DNA of 21,364 nucleotides, taken from positions 1 to 21,364 of the forward strand of contig CAZSTA010000009.1 of assembly GCA_964609495.1 (NCBI GenBank), given 5' to 3'. Every line of letters begins with the position of its first letter. Position 1 is the stretch's first letter. This document shows, piece by piece, positions 7,545 to 15,303 of this stretch. The position numbers were made by a program, and so were the translations under genes. Under the pieces are notes generated by a model. The model was given only the letters and a program-made list of their open reading frames with translations, did no database searches and was not told the DNA's origin. Source of the stretch: CAZSTA01 sp964609495 [NCBI: uncultured bacterium]. GTDB lineage: Bacteria; CAZSTA01.

Positions 7545-7562
7545 CGTCTCAGGAGTGAGAAG

Positions 7563-8435
7563 ATGAAAATTTTCAGAGGCAAGATCACCCCTTATCTTTA
7601 TATCCTTCCCGCGATGATAGTTGTGTTCTCCTTAACCGTCTATCCTACTATCTACTCCTTTAAGTTGAGCCTAAGCCGAATGGTTATGGGGACTGGGGAA
7701 TTTGTATTCACGGGTTTCGATAACTTCGCCGAATTATTCACCAATCCCGATTTTTGGGAAAGTTTAAAAACTTCCTTTATCTTCGTTGGCTCTTATGTTA
7801 TAGTAACCGTAACGTTGGGGTTGATTCTAGCCCTATTATTTAATCAGAGGACACGTTTCAGCGTTGTCTATATGACCTTGATTTTCATCCCCTGGGTTAT
7901 CTCCAACGTCGTGGCTGGGATAACTTGGCGTTGGCTCTTCAACGAGCAGGCGGGGATATTAGAAGGAATAGCTAAATCTTTAGGTATCTCGAAGATCGGG
8001 ATGTTAGCTGATCCTAGAGGGGCGATGGCGGTTTTAGTTATGACCAGTGTATGGAGAGCCTTAGCCTTCACTATGCTCCTGTTATTGGCTGGGCTCCAGG
8101 GAATTTCTTCCGAGATCCTAGAATGCGCTCTAATCGATGGATGCACTAAGTGGAAACGTTTCACCGCCATTATCTTCCCTTTGCTTAAACCCACTTTGTT
8201 AGTTGTTATCCTGCTCCTGACCATCGGAGGGATGAGTTCTGTGGACATATTCTTAACTATAACCGGGGGAGGTCCTTTGAGATCAACAGAGGTGCTCAGC
8301 CTTTATATGTATAGAGAGGGATTCCAATTCTTCCATCTGGAATTCGGGGCGGCGATCTCGGTGCTTCTATTTTTCGTTAATATGACGCTAGCTCTGGCCT
8401 ACATCCGGATATTGAGATCAAAGGTGGTTTACTGA
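7563..8435 (+). CDS. Sugar ABC transporter permease, MalF/UgpA type
   Basis: This 290-residue inner-membrane permease forms half of the translocation channel of the importer. Six hydrophobic segments are visible, the first at about 10-31 (YLYILPAMIVVFSLTVYP) and the last at about 260-285. The cytoplasmic EAA loop that docks the ATPase lies at about 184-210 (EILECALIDGCTKWKRFTAI, then FPLLKP) and retains the G and the P-x-x-x-P ending. The N-terminus carries the GLDNF-like element GFDNFAEL typical of the MalF-type subunit. There is no MalF-sized periplasmic insertion, so it is closer to UgpA or LacF in length. It overlaps the next permease start in a TGATG junction, indicating translational coupling. 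No ATPase gene accompanies the operon. Confidence 0.94.
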   Translation: MKIFRGKITPYLYILPAMIVVFSLTVYPTIYSFKLSLSRMVMGTGEFVFTGFDNFAELFTNPDFWESLKTSFIFVGSYVIVTVTLGLILALLFNQRTRFSVVYMTLIFIPWVISNVVAGITWRWLFNEQAGILEGIAKSLGISKIGMLADPRGAMAVLVMTSVWRALAFTMLLLLAGLQGISSEILECALIDGCTKWKRFTAIIFPLLKPTLLVVILLLTIGGMSSVDIFLTITGGGPLRSTEVLSLYMYREGFQFFHLEFGAAISVLLFFVNMTLALAYIRILRSKVVY

Positions 8436-9283
8436 TGAAGATATTATCTCCTAAGACTGCAAGAAAGACCGGGTATGTCTTTAAGCATCTGATCTTGATA
8501 ATCATCTCCTTCTGTATGATATTTCCTGTTCTGTGGACAATCTCCACCTCCCTTAAGACTCAGGATGAGATGTTTCGTTATCCGCCCGTCTGGATTCCAA
8601 AGACTGTCCAGTGGAAGAATTATGTAGATGTGATCAGAACCCAAAGGTTGCCCAGATATATGCTCAACAGCTTGATCGTATCTGGCGGGTCAGTGATCGT
8701 CACTATTATCATCGGCAGTCTGGCAGGATATGGTTTCTCTCGTTTTAGCTTTAAGGGGCAATATACTTTACTATTTCTCATTCTAGCTACGATGATGATC
8801 CCGGGGTTGACAAATATGATCCCCCTCTACTCCATTATGACCTCTCTCAAGTTGCTCGATACCTATGCAGTTCTGATCATCATCTATGTAGCTTGGATGA
8901 CCCCCTTCACCGTATGGATAATGAAGAGCTTCTTCGACTCCATACCGAAGGATTTGGAGGACGCGGCTTTGATAGATGGCTGCAATAGAATTCAGTTGTT
9001 GATGCGGATAGTAGTGCCAATAGCTAAGCCAGGATTGGTAGCGGCTGTGGTGCTTAACTTCGTCAACGGTTGGAATGAATTCCTAACCGCTTTGATATTT
9101 ACCTCCTCCAATGAAATGAGGACAGTTTCCGTAGGTATCTATAATTTCCTGGGCTTCTATCGGAACTCCTATGGACCATTAGCCGCCGCATCTATTTTGG
9201 TGATAATTCCGGTAGTTACCCTTTTCCTGATCTTAAGGGAGAGGTTTATGAAGGGAATGATCGAGGGGGCGATAAAGGGTTAA
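8435..9283 (+). CDS. Sugar ABC transporter permease, MalG/UgpE type
   Basis: This is the second permease subunit of the importer, 282 residues, with six predicted membrane segments starting at about 17-36. It has the MalG-subfamily start (FPVLWTISTSLKTQDEMF, then WIPKTVQWKNYVDV). The EAA loop is at about 171-199 (PKDLEDAALIDGCNRIQLL, then VVPIAKPG), followed by FVNGWNEFLTAL, a strong signature of this subunit. The ATG overlaps the upstream stop codon (ATGA at 8435). The operon ends without an ABC ATPase, so the transporter probably uses a multitask ATPase of the MsmK/MalK kind encoded elsewhere. The next gene starts about 110 nt further on, too far to be certain that it is in the same transcript. 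Confidence 0.94.
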   Translation: MKILSPKTARKTGYVFKHLILIIISFCMIFPVLWTISTSLKTQDEMFRYPPVWIPKTVQWKNYVDVIRTQRLPRYMLNSLIVSGGSVIVTIIIGSLAGYGFSRFSFKGQYTLLFLILATMMIPGLTNMIPLYSIMTSLKLLDTYAVLIIIYVAWMTPFTVWIMKSFFDSIPKDLEDAALIDGCNRIQLLMRIVVPIAKPGLVAAVVLNFVNGWNEFLTALIFTSSNEMRTVSVGIYNFLGFYRNSYGPLAAASILVIIPVVTLFLILRERFMKGMIEGAIKG

Positions 9284-9393
9284 TACCGAGTATATCTTAT
9301 AAAGAAGTATTTGACTTGGATTGTCGTTCGGTGGATAGGGGAGTCGAAGCAGGTTTTGTAATTGACAATATTAAAAGGGAAAGGAGAGCAAAT

Positions 9394-10071
9394 ATGAAGA
9401 CAAAACTTCTGGTAGTAACTGTTTTAACATCTTTAATGGTTCTTTGTTCAATCTCGACGGGGGGAGCTTCCCCCTCGGTAAGTGGTCCGACAGGCCTTGT
9501 TCATATGCCCGAGGCTGATGTTGTTGACGGGGGAGATATCAATTTAGCCGGGCATGTTCTACTGGGTGATAATACAGAATTGAGTCTAAAAGCTAACTAT
9601 GGACTAATCGATGATCTCGAAGCGGGATTAAGGCTCGATTTAGGCGATGAGACCAATTTTACTCTATATGGAAAGTATAAGGTCTTAAAGAAGACTGTTG
9701 AGCAACCATTCTCCATAGCTGTCGGTGGTGGATACACCTTTGCTGATGTCTCAGTCTTAAATCTATATGGAGTGGGTTCTTACTATCTCGATGGAAATCC
9801 TCACCCTCTAGTTTTGAGCGGATCTCTTTACTGGGAAAGACGCTCTTGGGAAGCTGCTAGCGATTCGGATGTGGCTGTAGTCCTTGGAGCAGATTACATG
9901 GCCACTCCTCAACTGGATGTTGTAGGTGAGTTGTGGATCGCAGAGGCAGATCAGCTTAATGCGGGAATACGTTATTATATAAGTGATACTATATCTGTCG
10001 ATGCCTTCCTCACCAGTTCACCTATATTAGACAATATCCATATAGTTGTAGGAGGAAGCACTTACCTATAA
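9394..10071 (+). CDS. Secreted YjbH-like outer-membrane beta-barrel protein
   Basis: The 225-residue product has a signal peptide (MKTKLLVVTVLTSLMVLC..., probable cleavage near GGAS at about 25). The mature part starts PSVSGPTGLVHMPEADVVDGGD, which resembles the PTGL-x-x-MP-x-A opening of YjbH-type outer-membrane proteins. The rest is a regular run of alternating strands with Gly and Tyr turns (ADVSVLNLYGVGSYYLDG, LNAGIRYYISDTISVDAF) and ends in an aromatic plus Leu (STYL), as expected for an 8- to 10-strand barrel. Start choice: the frame could begin at a TTG at 9316, but the ATG at 9394 has AAGGAG at 9381-9386 and is followed at once by the signal peptide. It follows the sugar importer genes, so it could be a porin-like partner, but this is only inference from position. 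Confidence 0.6.
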   Translation: MKTKLLVVTVLTSLMVLCSISTGGASPSVSGPTGLVHMPEADVVDGGDINLAGHVLLGDNTELSLKANYGLIDDLEAGLRLDLGDETNFTLYGKYKVLKKTVEQPFSIAVGGGYTFADVSVLNLYGVGSYYLDGNPHPLVLSGSLYWERRSWEAASDSDVAVVLGADYMATPQLDVVGELWIAEADQLNAGIRYYISDTISVDAFLTSSPILDNIHIVVGGSTYL

Positions 10072-10094
10072 TTATCCTCTCATTATGCCTTGAA

Positions 10095-10194
10095 CTCACC
10101 TTAAATCACCCTCCCCATCGAGGGAGGGGGAAAATCAAGAGAGCAGTCTTATCTCAATGTTCCCTCTCCCCTCGTGGGAGAGGGCCAGGGTGAG
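10095..10194. repeat. MITE/REP-like element: two palindromic units in inverted orientation
   Basis: About 100 bp in the gap between the barrel gene and the isomerase gene hold two hairpins. The first pairs 10109-10115 with 10122-10128 (CCCTCCC/GGGAGGG). The second pairs 10162-10170 with 10176-10184 (CCCTCTCCC/GGGAGAGGG). The left half read forward and the right half read in reverse complement align as one unit (CTCACC, short spacer, CCCTCyCCCA, CGAGGG), and the outer ends CTCACC (10095-10100) and GGTGAG (10189-10194) also pair. This matches the style of REP pairs (BIMEs) or a small non-autonomous MITE. I saw no clear target-site duplication. Confidence 0.75.
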
Positions 10195-10271
10195 GGGGAA
10201 TTATAACTCGATCTGAAATCATTTTGATCCTCAATTTATATGCATCCCTTAATCGAAGGAGAATTGATATT

Positions 10272-11102
10272 GTGAAACTATGTATATGTTCCAAGATCCT
10301 TCAGGATAAATCTCTCGAAGATGCGGTAAGGATATCTGCTGAGATAGGATATAACGGTATCGAACTATTCGGCCTACCTAATCATTTACCAGTTGATATC
10401 GATTTGAATCGAGTCAAAGATCTAAGGAAGCTAGGTGATGATTTGGGGATGAAGGTCGTTACCCTAGCAACTTATGTCGGCGGTTATAGTCAACTAGGAG
10501 ATGAGGAGTGCGCCCGCCAATTGGACGATTTCAAGCGATATGTCCAGATAGGTCATATCTTAAACTGTGATCTGATAAGACAGGGTCCCGGTGGTCCAAC
10601 TCCAGATAAGGCTAGAGAGGATCATTGGCAGAGGAGCGCTTATTGGCTACAAAAGGCGGCGGATTATGGATTGGCTAATGAGGTTAATATCGTGTTGGAA
10701 AATAATTTCGTGTTAGTCGCCACTGTCGATTCCACTCTGAAGCTGATTCATCTCATAGACCGTCCTAACGTGGGGATCAACTACGATCCGGGGAATATCT
10801 ATCGGGCAAGCGAGCAATATGGAGTGGAGGCGGTCAGGCGTTTTGGTGAATTGATCTTTAATGTGCAGATAAAAGATGCAGATAAGACCGATGGTGATAA
10901 TTGGAAGCTTCTGCTGGGAGAGGGCAAGGTTGATTATCTCTCTATCTTCAAGGCTTTGAAGAGGATGGAATACAAGGGTTACTATTCCGCCGAATCTCAT
11001 AAAGAGCCGACCGAGGGGCTGGATACTGTCGGAATAGCTCGTCATGAATATCAGAAGATAAAAGAGCTTTTGGAGAAGGCTGAAGAAGAATATGATGTCT
11101 AA
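10272..11102 (+). CDS. Sugar phosphate isomerase/epimerase family protein (TIM barrel)
   Basis: This 276-residue member of the xylose-isomerase-like TIM-barrel superfamily would interconvert sugars, sugar acids or inositol-like compounds using a divalent metal. Visible markers are the first strand and helix (KLCICSKILQ, AEIGYNGIELFG), the metal-ligand Glu in VLENNF, the Asp in INYDPGN, NVQIKDAD, and the final Glu in YYSAESHKE. The third ligand position, often His in VHIKD, is Gln here, as in hydroxypyruvate isomerase-like members, so a metal site is still plausible. Start choice: GTG at 10272 has AAGGAG at 10256-10261 and begins directly at the first barrel strand, whereas a TTG at 10224 adds a non-conserved tail overlapping the upstream gap. 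The polX start lies inside its 3' end. The substrate is unknown; the nearby sugar importer makes a catabolic role reasonable. Confidence 0.85.
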   Translation: MKLCICSKILQDKSLEDAVRISAEIGYNGIELFGLPNHLPVDIDLNRVKDLRKLGDDLGMKVVTLATYVGGYSQLGDEECARQLDDFKRYVQIGHILNCDLIRQGPGGPTPDKAREDHWQRSAYWLQKAADYGLANEVNIVLENNFVLVATVDSTLKLIHLIDRPNVGINYDPGNIYRASEQYGVEAVRRFGELIFNVQIKDADKTDGDNWKLLLGEGKVDYLSIFKALKRMEYKGYYSAESHKEPTEGLDTVGIARHEYQKIKELLEKAEEEYDV

Positions 11103-12807
11103 CAGCGATATAGCTAGTATATTTGAGGAGATAGCGGATATCCTCGATATAAAGGGGGAAAGTTCCTTTAGGACTCGCTCCTATCGGAAGGTAGCCCAAG
11201 TGCTTGTAAATCTAACGGAAGATGTAGGAGAGATATACGAGCGAGGCGGATTGGAGAATATTCCTGGGATAGGCAAGAGTTCCGCCTCCAAGATCGAGGA
11301 GCTGTTGAAGACTGGAAGATTGAGATTTTATGAGGAATTGAAATCACAGCTTCCCTCTGGATTATTGGACTTCCTAAAGATCCCGGAGGTGGGCCCAAAG
11401 ACCGTTAAGTTGATATATGATAATTTAGGGATAGAAACCTTAGACGAGCTAGAGAAGGCGGCTAGTCTGCATCGGTTGAGGGAACTTCCGCGAATGGGGG
11501 CGAAAAGCGAGGAGGTTATACTGAAGGGGATAGAGCTTCTGCGAAGTAGAGGCGGAAGGATTCTGTTAGGTGTCGCTCTCCCCATAGCCAGAGATATCGA
11601 GGGTGTAATCTCTCCTTATGTGGATAGATCGATCTCGGCTGGTAGCTTGAGGAGGATGAAGGAGACCATCGGCGATATAGATATTTTAGCCTCGACAGAT
11701 GATCCAGATGAAGTTATGCGAGTATTTACCGAGATGGATTCGGTCGAGGATATCGTGGCTAAGGGGGATACTAAATCGAGCGTGATCTTAAAGAAGAACG
11801 ATCTCCAAGTCGATCTTAGAGTGGTGAAATCGAATAGCTTTGGAGCAGCTTTACAATACTTCACTGGCTCGAAGGAACATAACATTAAGTTGAGAACTTT
11901 AGCTCTGAAGAAGGGATTGACGATCAACGAGTATGGGGTATTCAAGGTTGATAGCAAGGAGAAAGTAGCGGGGAAAAGTGAGGAGGAGGTTTATTCTTCC
12001 CTTGGGTTGCCCTACATCCCTCCGGAGTTAAGAGAGGATAGGGGAGAGATAGAGGCAGCGTTAAATGGTGAATTACCGGAATTAATAGAGCTTGATGATA
12101 TCAAAGGGGATTTGCATGCTCATTCTGATTGGAGCGATGGTGTGAATTCCCTGGAGGAGATGATCGAGGCGGCTAAGAAGAGGGGCTACGAGTATTTAGC
12201 TATCTCCGATCATTCCAAATCTCTGAAGATAGCCAATGGGTTGGATGAGAAGAGGCTGAGCGAACAGATGGAGATTATAAGAGGGTTGAATGAGGAATCG
12301 GAGGGTTTTAAACTCCTAACCGCTACCGAAGTCGATATCCTAGCCGATGGCAATCTGGATCTAGCGGATGAGATATTGAGTCAATTGGATGTAGTTATAG
12401 CCTCGGTGCATAGCAACTTCAAGCAGGATAAGAAGACTATGACCAGCCGAATGATCAAAGCGATGGAAAATGAAAATGTGGATATAATAGGTCATCCCAC
12501 TGGTCGATTGCTGGGGAAAAGAGCACCCTACGAGGTTGATATGGAAAGGTTAATAAATGCCGCCGGGGAGACAGGAACTTGTTTGGAGATAAATGCCTAT
12601 CCTGATAGATTGGACCTTAATGATATGCACTCCCGAATGGCTAAGGAGAAGGGAGTTATGTTAGCCATAAGCACCGATTCTCATAGGACGTCAGAATTAG
12701 CCTTAATCGAGTTCGGAGTAGCTACCGCCAGGCGAGGATGGTTGGAGAAGAAGGATGTGTTAAATACTCTTAGTTTAGAGCCACTACTCAAGAAACTAGA
12801 GAGATAA
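11092..12807 (+). CDS. polX: DNA polymerase X with PHP 3'-5' exonuclease domain
   Basis: This full-length bacterial family X polymerase (571 residues) acts in gap filling during base excision repair. An N-terminal helix-hairpin-helix region (about 1-150, with ENIPGIGKSSASKI and IPEVGPKTVKLIY) binds DNA. The nucleotidyltransferase core has GSLRRMKETIGDIDIL with Asp195 and Asp197, and a third carboxylate at Asp241 (QVDLRVV). The C-terminal PHP domain keeps all expected metal residues: His342, His344, Asp349, His374, Glu413, His440, His468, Asp529 and His531. It therefore should be an active exonuclease/phosphodiesterase. The gene begins 11 nt before the end of the isomerase gene; either ATG at 11092 or 11095 could be used. 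Its 3' end overlaps the convergent peptidase gene by 12 nt, so no intergenic terminator separates the two transcripts. Confidence 0.97.
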   Translation: MMSNSDIASIFEEIADILDIKGESSFRTRSYRKVAQVLVNLTEDVGEIYERGGLENIPGIGKSSASKIEELLKTGRLRFYEELKSQLPSGLLDFLKIPEVGPKTVKLIYDNLGIETLDELEKAASLHRLRELPRMGAKSEEVILKGIELLRSRGGRILLGVALPIARDIEGVISPYVDRSISAGSLRRMKETIGDIDILASTDDPDEVMRVFTEMDSVEDIVAKGDTKSSVILKKNDLQVDLRVVKSNSFGAALQYFTGSKEHNIKLRTLALKKGLTINEYGVFKVDSKEKVAGKSEEEVYSSLGLPYIPPELREDRGEIEAALNGELPELIELDDIKGDLHAHSDWSDGVNSLEEMIEAAKKRGYEYLAISDHSKSLKIANGLDEKRLSEQMEIIRGLNEESEGFKLLTATEVDILADGNLDLADEILSQLDVVIASVHSNFKQDKKTMTSRMIKAMENENVDIIGHPTGRLLGKRAPYEVDMERLINAAGETGTCLEINAYPDRLDLNDMHSRMAKEKGVMLAISTDSHRTSELALIEFGVATARRGWLEKKDVLNTLSLEPLLKKLER

Positions 12808-14532
12808 TAAATACTTTCCGCCTCCTCCCGAAGAGAGAGCGTGCTTATAGTCCACATCCTTTAGGAGCCACTCATCCTCATCGATCTTAACCGAGATCAC
12901 CTTATAGGGAATCTCAAATTCTAAAGTTTCCTCCCTCTCATCGATCATAATCTTAGGATATCGCACTATTCCCAGCTCATGCTCTACGCTGATATCGATT
13001 GGCATCTTAAAGACCTTGCCCTCCTGAATCTGGACTATGTCGATCGAGACCTTATAGCTTCCCTCCTCCTGAGAAGTTTGATGGAACGAGACCTCATAGT
13101 GAGGATATCCACTCCGATTATACCACTCCTCGAAAAACCATTTCAGATCCCCTTCCTTGTAATGCTTCTCCATAATCACTCTGAAATCATCGAAATCGGC
13201 TTGCTTCCCCTGATAAGTAGAGAATATATCCTTCGTCCCCGCGAAGAATTCTTCATCTCCTAGAACATAGCGGAGCATATTTATCACCATAGCGCCTTTG
13301 GCGAAGACGATTTCCCCATAGGCAGGGGTATTATATACTTCGGGTGAGGAAATGGGAGCATCCTTCTGATGAGCGATATCAGCTTTATAGATCTGGGAAT
13401 AGGAATTGGTGTATTTCTTTAAAATCTCTTTCCCAGCTATATATTCTGCGAATAAGGTATCTGTATATTGAGCCATTCCCTCCGCCAGAACATTGGGGAA
13501 AGCTACACTATAAAAATTCCATTGGTGTGAGATCTCATCCGCTATCACCAGTGGCCCTTGAGAAGCTTCTAGGATGCTCATATCCTCGAAGTCATAGCTG
13601 ATATCTCCCGTGAAGTATTCGGTTGAGAGCAGAATTAGAGTGGGCAAACTTACCCCTGCTATTCCCTTCTCTGGCAATACGTGGGCAATCGCTAACTTCT
13701 CGAAGGCGAAGGGCCCGAAGATATCCTCATAGAAAGTTACCACATCTTCTGCTACCTTCAATCTCTGCTTCGCTATGCTTGCCTCCCCTGGATAGGCATA
13801 GATATCGATAGGAGTACCAGAGGGAGTAACCGCTCGGAATCTCTCATATTTAGCTATAGCGAAGCCGAAGGGAAGGGAACGAGGAATAGATATTCCTGTT
13901 ATCCAGTGGTAAGTGGTGAGCCCTCTTTCCTCATCTTCGACTATACCAACTAGTTTCCCCGCGCTTACTGCGACATATCCAGCAGGAACGGTTATTCTTA
14001 TATCTCCAGTGGCATCATTCATCTCATCTACAGGATAATATGTAATATGGGAGCTATAGGCCGAGTCCTCCCTGATCTGACCAAAGATGTTATATCCTGG
14101 GACAGGGGTTTTTTCTAGAAAAAGGATATAATCGTCCTGGTGGTAGCTCATTTCTAGCTCTATCTCTTCCTCTTTAGAGAGAGAAGAATCTAGCTCGATA
14201 GTCAGCTTCTTTACATCTCCCCCAAGATCATCCAAGGTGAAGTTTAACTCTTTATCTCCTCCCTTGATCCGATCTATATCTAGATCGGATATTAAAAATT
14301 TGAGGATCTTCAGATCATCTTTTTTGCTCAGGACCTTAAAATTATCCCTAGCAACTAAGCTATGAGCAGGAGGATCGATATTAAGGGATAAAGAATGATG
14401 GATGATCTTGGCATATTTGCTAGGGGTGAGGAGAAGTTCCTCTTCCTCTGATTCAGCAAGGCATATCGCTCCTATACTCATAATAGCTATTATAACCAGA
14501 GATTTTATAATGTGATTCTTCAACTTCATCAT
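12796..14532 (-). CDS. Secreted M1-like metallopeptidase with altered zinc motif (DEXXH)
   Basis: The 578-residue protein has a signal peptide (about 1-26, ending AICLA) and the layout of the M1 (gluzincin) family: an N-terminal beta domain, a catalytic domain at about 250-470, and a C-terminal beta-sandwich starting with GYPHYEVSF. The catalytic helix reads VIADEISHQWNF, with Asp332 where the first zinc-binding His of HEXXH should be. Glu333, His336, the following QW, and the downstream ligand Glu351 (LAEGMAQY) are kept. The codon is GAT, one base from CAT. Tyr405 and the FAKGAMVINMLRYVLG helix match the region of the transition-state Tyr. No GxMEN exopeptidase motif is evident (GIAGVSLPTL in its place), so it is not a standard aminopeptidase. 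The SD AAGGAGGGG at 14538-14546 suits ATG 14532 or, with better spacing, 14529. It may be co-transcribed with the upstream methyltransferase gene, 71 nt away. Confidence 0.82.
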   Translation of the reverse strand: MMKLKNHIIKSLVIIAIMSIGAICLAESEEEELLLTPSKYAKIIHHSLSLNIDPPAHSLVARDNFKVLSKKDDLKILKFLISDLDIDRIKGGDKELNFTLDDLGGDVKKLTIELDSSLSKEEEIELEMSYHQDDYILFLEKTPVPGYNIFGQIREDSAYSSHITYYPVDEMNDATGDIRITVPAGYVAVSAGKLVGIVEDEERGLTTYHWITGISIPRSLPFGFAIAKYERFRAVTPSGTPIDIYAYPGEASIAKQRLKVAEDVVTFYEDIFGPFAFEKLAIAHVLPEKGIAGVSLPTLILLSTEYFTGDISYDFEDMSILEASQGPLVIADEISHQWNFYSVAFPNVLAEGMAQYTDTLFAEYIAGKEILKKYTNSYSQIYKADIAHQKDAPISSPEVYNTPAYGEIVFAKGAMVINMLRYVLGDEEFFAGTKDIFSTYQGKQADFDDFRVIMEKHYKEGDLKWFFEEWYNRSGYPHYEVSFHQTSQEEGSYKVSIDIVQIQEGKVFKMPIDISVEHELGIVRYPKIMIDEREETLEFEIPYKVISVKIDEDEWLLKDVDYKHALSSGGGGKYLLSL

Positions 14533-14603
14533 ATTATCCCCTCCTTATAAGAAATTAACTTGAAGACGCCTGACATTCTGGCTCTGGGTCTTCGGACGAT
14601 TCT

Positions 14604-15302
14604 CTATAACAGTTTTTTGGCGATGAAAAGCAATGACTGACCGATTGGGGGGCCAGTTATCTTCTCAAAAAAACGGAAGAGAGGCATCAGTCTGTTGTAA
14701 AGCAACAACTGATCAGTTGGTAGAATATTTCTGTGTAATATCTTTCCATTTAAGAACCATCCAAACATACCGAAGAAATTCATATAAGCATCTTTCTCAA
14801 TTATAAATCCCTTTACCTCTAATCGCTCGCTCAGTTCTCCCCTTGAATATCGCCGATAATGGTCAAGTCCCATATCCAATGTTCCATAAAGCATTCTTAA
14901 AGCTGGCACAAAAAGAATAAGCCTTCCCTCGGGTTGAAGTATTTCGTGCATATTCTCTAAAGCTAGATCATCATCCTTTATATGCTCAAGAACATTTAGA
15001 CAGACGATCGTATCTATACTTAACTCCCCGAGCTTAACGATCTCTCTATCCTGTATATCAAAATGGAAGGCTTGAACTTTACCAGGAGGAAATCTATCCT
15101 TTATCGTTTTAATATGTCTCTCAGAGATATCTATAGCGATGAGTTCTTCACAGTGATCGAGCAAGTGATAAGTGAGATTCCCGCTTCCACATCCCATCTC
15201 CAGAACTCTCTTGCCTAGGTATGGGCGGAAGCTGTCGAATAGCCACTCGTTGAATTTATCCATTTTATTGATGCGACGCAGTGTTTCCTCTCCGATATCC
15301 AT
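14604..15302 (-). CDS. Class I SAM-dependent methyltransferase
   Basis: This 232-residue protein has a Rossmann-type methyltransferase fold. Motif I is VLEMGCGSGN (about 33-42), the acidic end of strand 2 is in ELIAIDISERH, motif IV-like is DTIVCLNVLEHIKDD, and the post-core segment LFVPALRMLYGTLDMGLDHYRRYSRGEL is common in methyltransferases found next to family 2 glycosyltransferases. Its ATG begins one nucleotide after the stop of the glycosyltransferase gene, so the two are surely co-transcribed and probably coupled. Likely roles are methylation of a surface glycan or a lipid-linked intermediate, but the acceptor cannot be told from sequence. The C-terminal region (about 170-232) contains aromatic and amphipathic stretches that could touch the membrane. 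Confidence 0.9.
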   Translation of the reverse strand: MDIGEETLRRINKMDKFNEWLFDSFRPYLGKRVLEMGCGSGNLTYHLLDHCEELIAIDISERHIKTIKDRFPPGKVQAFHFDIQDREIVKLGELSIDTIVCLNVLEHIKDDDLALENMHEILQPEGRLILFVPALRMLYGTLDMGLDHYRRYSRGELSERLEVKGFIIEKDAYMNFFGMFGWFLNGKILHRNILPTDQLLLYNRLMPLFRFFEKITGPPIGQSLLFIAKKLL

Positions 15303-15303
15303 C

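Noticed and set aside
7868-8248. 126-codon minus-strand frame inside the first sugar permease gene
   Set aside because: It lies wholly within a well-supported permease gene, has no ribosome site or family features, and is a shadow of its codon usage. The same holds for other antisense frames inside polX, the deaminase and the transporter genes.
9316-9393. 26-codon N-terminal extension of the barrel gene from a TTG start
   Set aside because: The extension has no SD of its own and would put a charged segment before an obvious signal peptide. AAGGAG before the ATG at 9394 decides the start.
10224-10271. 16-codon extension of the isomerase gene from a TTG start
   Set aside because: AAGGAG at 10256-10261 lies inside it and serves the GTG at 10272, which also matches the family's N-terminus.
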